The notes beneath the pieces were generated by a model. It worked only from the letters and a program-made list of their open reading frames with translations. It ran no database searches and had not been told where the DNA came from. A program made the translations under genes and the position numbers. Positions 1 to 5,928 of a stretch of 5,928 nt of DNA are shown here, in pieces. How positions within the stretch are numbered: position 1 is the first letter of the stretch; every line of letters starts with the position of its first letter. The stretch is from Clostridia bacterium (GTDB lineage Bacteria > Bacillota > Clostridia > Oscillospirales > Acutalibacteraceae): the NCBI GenBank assembly GCA_900771185.1, contig CAAGND010000268.1, positions 1 to 5,928 on the forward strand, read 5' to 3'.

Positions 1-354
1 AAGGAAGAGTGCTTTGATCTTCTCCGAAACACGGCGCGCGCCTTTCTTTCAGATGAATTTTGTGCGGCTTATGTGACAGCCGCTTTCGGTTTCGATGCGG
101 ATATGCTTAAATCCTCCTGCTCTGCGGGGGACTTTCTGTCAGTCGGCCAGAGCGTCATGTACAGGGAAGTGACACTTCCGATTCTCGCCGATGATGTTGT
201 GCGTGACTTTTACGGCGGAAAGCTCAGCTTCGGCACCCTGCGCCGCTCAATAGCCGCATGGTTCTATTTCAAGCTCTATCGCATGGGCGGCCCCGCCAAA
301 AAATACGGCTGCGCTGTGTGCAGACGTTTTGTCGGGGGTGACTTCAGTGGCTGA
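1..354 (+). CDS. C-terminal part of an unrecognised protein (5' end outside window)
   Basis: The reading frame is open from the first base and stops at TGA 352-354, so this is the last 117 codons of a longer gene whose start lies upstream. The GTG at 73 is inside the frame, with no convincing ribosome binding site, and should not be taken as the start. The visible part has no catalytic motif I can name. Its tail (about positions 235-345) is aromatic and basic, with a segment reading AWFYFKLYRMGG followed by KKYG, and has two Cys near the end (CAVCRR). Such basic-aromatic tails occur at the ends of membrane-associated glycosyltransferases, and the next gene starts within this one, so a role in the same surface-glycan pathway is likely. 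That is inference from context only. GC-rich codon choice matches the following gene. Confidence 0.75.
   Translation, partial: KEECFDLLRNTARAFLSDEFCAAYVTAAFGFDADMLKSSCSAGDFLSVGQSVMYREVTLPILADDVVRDFYGGKLSFGTLRRSIAAWFYFKLYRMGGPAKKYGCAVCRRFVGGDFSG
334..341 (+). promoter_or_regulatory. Ribosome binding site that selects the GTG start at 347
   Basis: GGGGGTGA differs from the strong Shine-Dalgarno sequence GGAGGTGA at one base and ends 5 nt before GTG 347-349. It lies inside the end of the upstream gene, so translation of the two genes is probably coupled. A longer frame could begin at TTG 329 or GTG 338, but the Shine-Dalgarno would then fall inside the coding sequence. Confidence 0.6.
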
Positions 355-2980
355 CTTTCCGTTTGTGGCTACGGTCATTGTCCCTGTCTATAACGTTGAA
401 AATTATCTTGATAGCTGCATGCAGTCGCTGATTGAGCAGACTATTGACTTTTCGTTGCTTGAAATCCTGCTCATAGACGACGGCTCAAAGGATTCAAGCG
501 CCGAAATCTGCCGCGGCTATTCGGAAAAATACCCCAATGTACGCTTTTTCACAAAAGAGAATGAGGGACTGTCAAAGACCCGCAACTTCGGTTTAAAGCG
601 AGCGACGGGCAAATATATCTTCTATCTCGATTCGGACGATACGCTCACCCCAGAGACGATAAAGAGCGTGACGGATTATTTTGACACGGTCTACGATACG
701 GTCGATATGGTGACTTACCGCATCACGCAGTATTTTAAGGGACAGCCCTCGGTGTATCATTTTCGCTACCGAACACTGCGCCGCACAGGGGTATATGATT
801 TAAACGATATAAAAAACGCCTTTATCACGCAGACGAATATCAATATCTGTGTCAAAAACGAGGGCGAAAAAAATATTCTCTTTGACGAGTCGCCGAATTT
901 CAGGCATGAGGATGAGAAATATTGCTGTGATATCCTGATGAGAAAGATGAAAATCGGATTTTGCGGCAGCGGTGAATATCGATATAACCGAAACAATACA
1001 GAGAGCATAGTCTCCACCCTGTTTTCACCGTACTATATTTTCGAGACTTCAATGGAGTTTTATGAAAACCTTTTCAACTCCTTCAGCGGGCGTGTGCCGC
1101 CGTATTTTCAAGGCATAGTTTTCAACGACCTGCGCTGGAAATTGAAAGAGGATAAGCTCCTGCCGTATCACTATTCGCCGAACGAGTTCAAAAAAGCGCA
1201 GGAGAGAATAGATAATCTCCTGCGGCGTATCGATGCGGACACAATCATTCTGCACCCGTCCGTCAACGAGTATCATATACACTACTGGCTTTCGAGAAAG
1301 CCGGACTGTTTCCCCACGGTGCTGACCTCGAAGGGCGGCGTTTGCGTCGCGGCGGACGGAAAAAAGATATTTTCGGCTTCGTCTTTCCCGGTGATGATGA
1401 GAAAGATATTTGTTGAAAACGGCAGGGCAAGACTGCTTTTCTTCATAAAGTCACCTGTTTTCAACCACCTTGAGCGCGGCGACTATGAGATAATCGCGGA
1501 GGATAACGGACGGCGGACAACGCTTGACAGCTTCACCTCCATATTCAGCGCACAGGACTCCGTGGAATATACCGCCGCTTTTCCCGCCGCTTTCTATGAA
1601 TGGGATGCCGGTGAGACACACTGCATAAAGTTTTTTGTCCGAATACGGTCAGAGGAGTATCCGACGGAGCTGCTCGCCGAGCCGACAGCGGTCTTCAGCC
1701 GGAAGATACATTGGTATATAAGGGGAAACACGAAATTCACACGCTCGGGCAGGTCGCTTCATTCCGAGCCGGTCACTGCCGAGCAAACCCGTGAAGCGGA
1801 GCTCAAACAGAGCAAAATTTTCGGCGGCAAGATTAAAAAGCTGCGCCGTGAGGCGATAGATTACCGCTCAAAGCACAGGATATGGCTCTATTACGATCTG
1901 CACACGGTCGATTTTGACAACGGCTATTATCAGTTTAAAAACGATATAAAGCACACGGACGGCGTGGAGCGCTACTATGTTTACAGCCGTGAATATGAAA
2001 ACATGGATGAACTGTTCACAAAGGAAGAGCAGGCGCATCTTGTGAAATTCGGTTCTGAAAAACACAGGCTTCTCTATCTTTCATGTGAACTGATTTTCAC
2101 CGCGTTTTACGGTGTCACTCCGGTTTCACCTTTCGGTTCGGCGGCGGGCGAGGTGCCTTATGCCGATCTGCTCCGATTTAAAACGATATATCTTCAGCAC
2201 GGTGTTCTGCATGCGGCTCTGCGCTCTCAGAATTCGGTTGAGCGCTGCCGGGCAGATAAAATCGTTATCTCCGCACCGTTTGAAAAGCGCAACTACATGG
2301 AGAATTATCATTATCCCGAGGATAATCTGATACCCACAGGCATGGCGAGATACGACCATATAGATAAGAACCGTAGCCCGAAGAACCGTATACTTTTTGC
2401 CCCATCATGGCGAAAATATCTGACACAGGAGATTAACTCGTCAAAGTGGGAGCTCATCGAGGGCAGACTGAAAAATTCCGACTATTTCAAGAATTTTTCA
2501 ACCTTTCTTGAAAATCCAAAACTTCACGCTCTGCTTGAGCGGGAGGATATGTATCTCGACTTAAAGCTGCATCCGATAATCGCGGGAGCGAAGGGACTGT
2601 TCGATATAAAGTCGCCGCGCATAAAGCTTGCCGGGGCGCATGTTGATGTTGAGGACTACAAGGTTTTTATCACGGATTTTTCGTCCTTTGTTTTCGATTT
2701 CGCATATCTCAGTCGCCCGGTTATTTATTTTGTCCCGGATTACGGGCAGTTCAAGGCAGGAATGAACCACTACCGTGAGCTTGACCTGCCGTTTGAGGAG
2801 GCGTTCGGTCCGCTGACGCTTGACCCGGACGAGGCGGTGGCGGAGCTTGAAAAGGCGGCGGGCCTCGGCTTTGAACCGGAACCTGTGTATAAGGAGCGCA
2901 TGGACAATTTCTATTACCCGCTCGAAAATTGCGCCGAGGGGTTGTGGGAGTATGCGCAGGGGATATTTCACGATATATAA
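347..2980 (+). CDS. Bifunctional GT2 glycosyltransferase / CDP-glycerol (TagF-like) polyol-phosphate transferase
   Basis: Predicted 877-aa enzyme of surface polymer synthesis, probably working at the cytoplasmic face of the membrane. Residues about 7-225 are a GT-A family-2 glycosyltransferase: the opening VIVPVYNVENYL, nucleotide-site DDGS at 44-47, metal-binding DSDD at 95-98, and HEDE at 187-190 holding the likely catalytic acid. Residues about 329-480 are beta-rich and of unknown function, followed by a very basic stretch (about 487-512) that may touch the membrane. Residues about 513-870 match the CDP-glycerol glycerophosphotransferase family: DNG 524-526, QHG with His618, PSWR 686-689, HP with His742, and TDFSSFVFDF starting at Thr776. 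The donor could be CDP-glycerol or CDP-ribitol, and the sugar is unknown. The GTG start at 347 is chosen for its Shine-Dalgarno; TTG 329 would give 883 aa. It overlaps the upstream gene by 8 nt. It ends in TAA followed directly by an in-frame TAG. Domain assignment is firm; the exact polymer is not. Confidence 0.9.
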   Translation: MADFPFVATVIVPVYNVENYLDSCMQSLIEQTIDFSLLEILLIDDGSKDSSAEICRGYSEKYPNVRFFTKENEGLSKTRNFGLKRATGKYIFYLDSDDTLTPETIKSVTDYFDTVYDTVDMVTYRITQYFKGQPSVYHFRYRTLRRTGVYDLNDIKNAFITQTNINICVKNEGEKNILFDESPNFRHEDEKYCCDILMRKMKIGFCGSGEYRYNRNNTESIVSTLFSPYYIFETSMEFYENLFNSFSGRVPPYFQGIVFNDLRWKLKEDKLLPYHYSPNEFKKAQERIDNLLRRIDADTIILHPSVNEYHIHYWLSRKPDCFPTVLTSKGGVCVAADGKKIFSASSFPVMMRKIFVENGRARLLFFIKSPVFNHLERGDYEIIAEDNGRRTTLDSFTSIFSAQDSVEYTAAFPAAFYEWDAGETHCIKFFVRIRSEEYPTELLAEPTAVFSRKIHWYIRGNTKFTRSGRSLHSEPVTAEQTREAELKQSKIFGGKIKKLRREAIDYRSKHRIWLYYDLHTVDFDNGYYQFKNDIKHTDGVERYYVYSREYENMDELFTKEEQAHLVKFGSEKHRLLYLSCELIFTAFYGVTPVSPFGSAAGEVPYADLLRFKTIYLQHGVLHAALRSQNSVERCRADKIVISAPFEKRNYMENYHYPEDNLIPTGMARYDHIDKNRSPKNRILFAPSWRKYLTQEINSSKWELIEGRLKNSDYFKNFSTFLENPKLHALLEREDMYLDLKLHPIIAGAKGLFDIKSPRIKLAGAHVDVEDYKVFITDFSSFVFDFAYLSRPVIYFVPDYGQFKAGMNHYRELDLPFEEAFGPLTLDPDEAVAELEKAAGLGFEPEPVYKERMDNFYYPLENCAEGLWEYAQGIFHDI

Positions 2981-3007
2981 TAGTGATGAAACAATGTGAA
3001 AAGATAA

Positions 3008-3019
3008 CTTTATATAAAG
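3008..3019. repeat. Perfect 12-bp palindrome in the intergenic gap
   Basis: CTTTATATAAAG reads the same on both strands. It sits where the -35 region of the possible promoter would be, so it could be a regulator half-site pair. It is made almost only of A and T, is followed by no T-run and is unlikely to be a terminator. A chance origin cannot be excluded. Confidence 0.3.
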
Positions 3020-3050
3020 CACAATCTGATAGTCTTGTATAATGGATATG

Positions 3051-3058
3051 GGAGAGGT
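3051..3058 (+). promoter_or_regulatory. Ribosome binding site for the second fusion gene
   Basis: GGAGAGGT lies 5 nt before ATG 3064. An in-frame TAG at 3058-3060 shows that the coding sequence cannot extend further upstream, so this ATG is well fixed. Confidence 0.7.
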
Positions 3059-3063
3059 AGCTG

Positions 3064-5775
3064 ATGAAAAAGTATAAGTACAAGTTTTCCGTTGTCATAC
3101 CGATTTACAATGTCGAAGAATATCTTGAAGAAACCATAAAGTCTGTTATTGCTCAGTCTATTGGTTTTGAAAAGAATATCCAAATGATATTGGTAAATGA
3201 CGGTTCTCCGGATAACAGTGAGGAAATTTGCAGGAAATACGAAAAAATGTATCCTCAAAATGTAAAATATATAAGGCAGGAGAATGCCGGAGTCAGCGCT
3301 GCGAGGAACACGGGTATTTCCTATATAGAAGGCAAATATGTGAATTTTTTGGATTCCGATGACAAATGGGACAAGCACGCCTTCAAAAAAATTTATGATT
3401 TCTTTGAAGCGCATTATGATGAGACAGATGTTGTTGCAAGCAGAATCCGCCAATTTGACGCAAACGACAGTTTTCATGTTCTTGACTATAAATTCAGTCC
3501 CGGAACAAGAATTGCAGACCTTTCCTCTGAAAAAGAGTATACTTCCATTCAGCTCCATGTTACGTCCGCTGTTATCAAAGCTCAGGCTATCGGTGAAAAT
3601 CGTTTTGATTCAGGTATCAAGTTCGGTGAGGACAGCCTTTTTGTCAATACGTTAATTCTTGATAAATGCACTCTTGGGCTGTCAGCAGACACAATGTATT
3701 ATTATAGAAAACGCCGTGACCAGTCCTCCGCTGTTCAGACACAGCGCCTGCGCAAAGATTACTATTTTGGATCACCCCAAAGATACTACTATCCGCTGGT
3801 TGAATTGTCAAAAGATAAGTATGGTAAGGTGATACCGTATATCCAGAACGTTTTAGCATACGATATGGGCTGGAGACTGGGAGGAGAGATCCCGGAAGGC
3901 CTGCTCAATGAGCAGGAGCGTGAAGATTATTACGCCATGCTTCATGAGCTTTATTCCTATGTTGATGACTCTGCCATTCTCTGCAATATGGTTCACAAAT
4001 CTATTATGCGTAAGATGACAGCGATTTCTATAAAGAATAACTCGCAGTCGTTTTTGGAGGATATGACATATAGTCACGAAGAAAGTGCTCTCTACTATGG
4101 TGATGTCAGAATGCTCACCATTAATCAGAGCCGCAATGCGTGCTTTATCAATATCGCTGAGATTGAAAACAATTGTTTTCATATAGAAGGGCTTGTTGCC
4201 AAATGGCTGCTTGATTCAACGAAACATGAAACGAAATTTGTACTCCGCTTTGGTGAGACAGAGGTTAAACCGGAGCTTTCCCCTTATGCATTTAAAAAAG
4301 AAAACACCCTTTTCGGTCCGAAAGAGCTATTCTATTTTTTCACTTTTGATTTTTCGCTTGATGATCTGAATAACAAAATAAAAGATAAGTTTTTGACCGC
4401 AGATATTTATTTTGATGATATGCGCTGCAGAGTTGGTTTAAATTACGGAAAGTTTGTTCCCAATTACAACTCTTTTGTATTCGCGTATAAAAATTTTGCT
4501 CCCTATTATATAAAGTGTTATGCAACCGGAATCAGAGTCGCAAAGCCGAAATCCCTTCGCTTAACGACTTTATCAAATGAGATGAAGTGCCTTGTTTGGC
4601 TGTTTTTAAGACGTCATTTCTACGCGTTCTTTATCCGGATTTTATATGCTATGATGACAGGGATTGTAAAGGGCGGCAAGAAAATTTGGATTATTTCGGA
4701 CAGATCGGATAAGGCAAACGACAACGGCGAGGCATTCTTTAAATATGTCTGCGCGAATACACCTGAGGGAGTCAAACCTATTTTTGCCATCAATAAAAAT
4801 TCTGAAGATATTCCAAGGTTAAAGAAGATAGGCAAGGTTATACATTTTGAGAACAAACTGTATCCGATATATTTTCTTTCTGCTGATAAGATCATATCGT
4901 CTTCGGGCGGGGAATATGTAATAAATCCGTTTACACCCATAGATCGCAGATATCTGACCGATTTGATGAAGTTTGACTATGTGTTTTTGCAGCACGGAAT
5001 CATAATGAATGATTTGTCGGTTTGGCTTCAGAAGTTTAACAAAAATATATCACTGTTTGTCACTTCTTCCAAAGGTGAATATGAATCTATTGCGTGTGAA
5101 CGCTATCTTTACTCACCCAAAGAAGTTAAACTCACAGGACTCGCGCGTTTTGACGATTTGCAGGATAAATCTGAAAAACTTATTGTCTTTCTTCCCACAT
5201 GGCGCCGTTCTATAAAGGAAAGCTATGATATTGAGACAAAGAGTGTATACTTTGACGGATTTAAAGAGACTGAATATTTCAAATTTTACAACGCGCTTAT
5301 AAACAATGAAAAACTGTGTGCAGCGATGCGCGAAAAAAAGTATAAAGGAATTTTCTGTTTGCATCCGATTCACGAAAAGCAGTCTGTGGATTTCGAGTCT
5401 AATGATGTTATAAAAGTAAATTCGGGGTTCGTTGATTATAAAGATATTTTTTCAAAGGGTTCGCTTCTTATCACCGATTATTCATCGGCGTCCTTTGATT
5501 TCTCCTATTTGCGCAAGCCAGTTATATACTCACAGTTCGATAAAGAGGATTTCTTTGAGGGGCAGATTTTTGACGAGGGATATTTCAGCTATGAAGACAA
5601 CGGCCTCGGCCCGGTTTGTTATGATTTAGAAAGCACGGTTGCTGAGATAATCTCATTCATGGAAAATGACTGCAAACTCGATGAATTTTATCGTAAACGC
5701 ATTGACGATTTCTTTGCATATAGTGACAGGAACAACTGCCAGCGAATTTGCGATGAGATTCTCAAACTCAATTGA
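3064..5775 (+). CDS. Second bifunctional GT2 glycosyltransferase / CDP-glycerol (TagF-like) polyol-phosphate transferase
   Basis: Predicted 903-aa enzyme with the same domain order as its upstream neighbour. Residues about 8-225 form the GT2 domain: SVVIPIYNVEEYL at the start, NDGS 45-48, DSDD 97-100, GED with Glu189-Asp190, then a YYYRKRRDQSS segment that commonly ends this fold. Residues about 345-500 form a beta-rich middle region. Residues 509-535 are hydrophobic and interrupted by Arg and His, more like an amphipathic membrane-surface helix than a true transmembrane segment. The TagF-like domain follows: SDR 545-547, DNGE 553-556, QHG with His644, PTWR 711-714, HP with His767 and TDYSSASFDF starting at Thr804. 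The two histidines match those conserved in TagF-type transferases. It should transfer a sugar and a glycerol- or ribitol-phosphate onto a surface chain; which ones cannot be read from sequence. Its codons are clearly more AT-rich than the upstream gene, suggesting separate acquisition. No terminator is visible after its TGA. Confidence 0.92.
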   Translation: MKKYKYKFSVVIPIYNVEEYLEETIKSVIAQSIGFEKNIQMILVNDGSPDNSEEICRKYEKMYPQNVKYIRQENAGVSAARNTGISYIEGKYVNFLDSDDKWDKHAFKKIYDFFEAHYDETDVVASRIRQFDANDSFHVLDYKFSPGTRIADLSSEKEYTSIQLHVTSAVIKAQAIGENRFDSGIKFGEDSLFVNTLILDKCTLGLSADTMYYYRKRRDQSSAVQTQRLRKDYYFGSPQRYYYPLVELSKDKYGKVIPYIQNVLAYDMGWRLGGEIPEGLLNEQEREDYYAMLHELYSYVDDSAILCNMVHKSIMRKMTAISIKNNSQSFLEDMTYSHEESALYYGDVRMLTINQSRNACFINIAEIENNCFHIEGLVAKWLLDSTKHETKFVLRFGETEVKPELSPYAFKKENTLFGPKELFYFFTFDFSLDDLNNKIKDKFLTADIYFDDMRCRVGLNYGKFVPNYNSFVFAYKNFAPYYIKCYATGIRVAKPKSLRLTTLSNEMKCLVWLFLRRHFYAFFIRILYAMMTGIVKGGKKIWIISDRSDKANDNGEAFFKYVCANTPEGVKPIFAINKNSEDIPRLKKIGKVIHFENKLYPIYFLSADKIISSSGGEYVINPFTPIDRRYLTDLMKFDYVFLQHGIIMNDLSVWLQKFNKNISLFVTSSKGEYESIACERYLYSPKEVKLTGLARFDDLQDKSEKLIVFLPTWRRSIKESYDIETKSVYFDGFKETEYFKFYNALINNEKLCAAMREKKYKGIFCLHPIHEKQSVDFESNDVIKVNSGFVDYKDIFSKGSLLITDYSSASFDFSYLRKPVIYSQFDKEDFFEGQIFDEGYFSYEDNGLGPVCYDLESTVAEIISFMENDCKLDEFYRKRIDDFFAYSDRNNCQRICDEILKLN

Positions 5776-5809
5776 ATTGATTCGATAAAAATAGCCTCCG
5801 ATTAATTAA
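5776..5809. other. Short AT-rich spacer between the fusion gene and the IS end
   Basis: The 34 nt between the TGA and the inferred IS boundary contain no gene and no hairpin with a T-run. The palindrome ATTAATTAAT (5801-5810) lies at the junction and may have been the target site. The original terminator of the upstream gene may have been displaced beyond the IS. Confidence 0.5.
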
Positions 5810-5836
5810 TGCACAGCCCCAAATTGTGCGGACAGT
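5810..5836. repeat. Probable terminal inverted repeat of the IS3-type element
   Basis: This stretch begins with TG, carries the CCCCAAATT and GGACAGTA blocks common in IS150-like ends, and lies outside the transposase stop codon as expected. Inside it GCACA (5811-5815) and TGTGC (5825-5829) form a small inverted repeat. The matching end is outside the window, so the repeat is inferred rather than paired. Confidence 0.5.
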
Positions 5837-5838
5837 AC

Positions 5839-5859
5839 AAAAACACCCCTTTATGGTGT
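5839..5859 (-). terminator. Weak factor-independent terminator of the transposase gene
   Basis: Read on the - strand, ACACC (5859-5855) and GGTGT (5847-5843) form a 5-bp stem with a 7-nt loop, followed at once by a run of four T (5842-5839). It begins about 12 nt after the transposase stop. The stem is short, so termination may be inefficient. Confidence 0.35.
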
Positions 5860-5871
5860 AAATATTAACTT

Positions 5872-5928
5872 TTAAGCGACAAACTGACTTCGCAATTCTT
5901 GTGGGGTCAGTTTTGTTTTAAGTTGGAT
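5872..5928 (-). CDS. IS3-family transposase (OrfB), last 18 codons only
   Basis: On the - strand the frame entering from the window edge reads IQLKTKLTPQELRSQFVA and stops at TAA (5874-5872). The pattern of RIQLKTKLTP followed by E-(L/Y)-R-x-QF and a very short tail is the characteristic C-terminus of IS3-family (IS150-like) OrfB transposases, just after the DDE integrase core. The catalytic residues lie outside the window. It converges on the fusion gene, with the two stop codons about 96 nt apart. The call rests on recognising a short but distinctive tail. Confidence 0.75.
   Translation of the reverse strand: MQLKTKLTPQELRSQFVA

Larger units (their letters stand above)
2981..3063 (+). promoter_or_regulatory. 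Intergenic gap with possible promoter (-10 at 3038-3043)
   Basis: The 83-nt AT-rich gap contains a perfect TATAAT at 3038-3043. At 17-nt spacing the -35 position (3015-3020, TAAAGC) is a poor match to TTGACA. A start about 7 nt beyond the -10 box would fall near 3050, just before the Shine-Dalgarno, giving a leader of only about 14 nt. This may be a weak internal promoter giving the second fusion gene its own transcription, or chance in AT-rich DNA. No hairpin with a T-run is present, so read-through from the upstream gene is also likely. Confidence 0.3.
5810..5928 (-). mobile_element. Transposase-3' end of an IS3-family insertion sequence (rest outside window)
   Basis: Three things agree. 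A - strand frame ends in a typical IS3-family OrfB tail; a short hairpin follows its stop; and the outer sequence on the + strand starts with TG and reads TGCACAGCCCCAAATTG, resembling terminal inverted repeats of IS150-like members. The outer edge is placed at 5810 from the TG rule for IS3 ends and could be off by a few bases. The other end and any target duplication lie outside the window, so completeness and activity cannot be judged. Confidence 0.65.

Noticed and set aside
73..354. A complete small gene starting at GTG 73
   Set aside because: The frame is open back to base 1, and GTG 73 lacks a convincing ribosome binding site. It is better read as the end of a longer gene.
2981..3063. 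A terminator between the two fusion genes
   Set aside because: The only palindrome is almost all A/T and is followed by no T-run, so it would not make a stable terminator hairpin.
2561..3098. Two overlapping - strand open frames (153 and 115 codons) opposite the end of the first fusion
   Set aside because: They overlap each other in different frames. Their proline- and arginine-rich products look like translations of the complement of a coding strand.
3010..3558. A 182-codon open frame on the - strand across the intergenic gap and the GT2 part of the second fusion
   Set aside because: It is antisense to a well-supported glycosyltransferase domain, has no recognisable motif and no clear ribosome binding site. 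Long antisense frames are common opposite such genes.
5776..5871. A small RNA gene or small protein gene in the downstream gap
   Set aside because: The hairpins here are explained by the IS terminal repeat and the transposase terminator, and no frame with a start and ribosome binding site is present.

Overview
The window looks like a piece of a cell-surface glycopolymer locus (teichoic-acid-like or capsular) from a Gram-positive anaerobe, most likely a gut Clostridia/Oscillospiraceae-type Firmicute. The reasons are the strong GGAGG-type ribosome binding sites, a GTG start, two proteins that join a family-2 glycosyltransferase to a TagF-like polyol-phosphate transferase, and the end of an IS3-type element of Firmicutes flavour. 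The assignment comes from gene content and protein style only. No genus can be named.

Layout, all on the + strand until the last part: (1) 1-354, the 3' end of an unrecognised gene cut by the window edge. (2) 347-2980, a large bifunctional enzyme of about 877 aa overlapping the first gene by 8 nt. It has an N-terminal GT-A glycosyltransferase, a beta-rich middle region and a C-terminal CDP-glycerol/CDP-ribitol phosphotransferase (TagF-like) domain. (3) An 83-nt gap with a plausible -10 box and a 12-bp palindrome. (4) 3064-5775, a second enzyme of 903 aa with the same architecture, but diverged and written in clearly more AT-rich DNA. (5) 5776-5928, non-coding DNA and then the end of an IS3-family insertion sequence. 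This includes the last 18 codons of a transposase on the - strand, a weak terminator and a terminal repeat.

The two fusion proteins are the core of the window. In this architecture the GT2 part is expected to add a sugar and the TagF-like part a polyol phosphate to a growing surface chain. Each protein could therefore build a sugar/polyol-phosphate repeat, or the two could act in sequence with different sugars or acceptors. Both carry the key motifs of both domains, so neither looks decayed. Differences around the TagF-like motifs, together with the composition shift, suggest separately acquired, functionally distinct enzymes rather than a recent duplication. The IS end immediately downstream fits a variable surface-polysaccharide locus that exchanges cassettes. 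I found no RNA gene, CRISPR array or unfamiliar multi-gene defence-like system.
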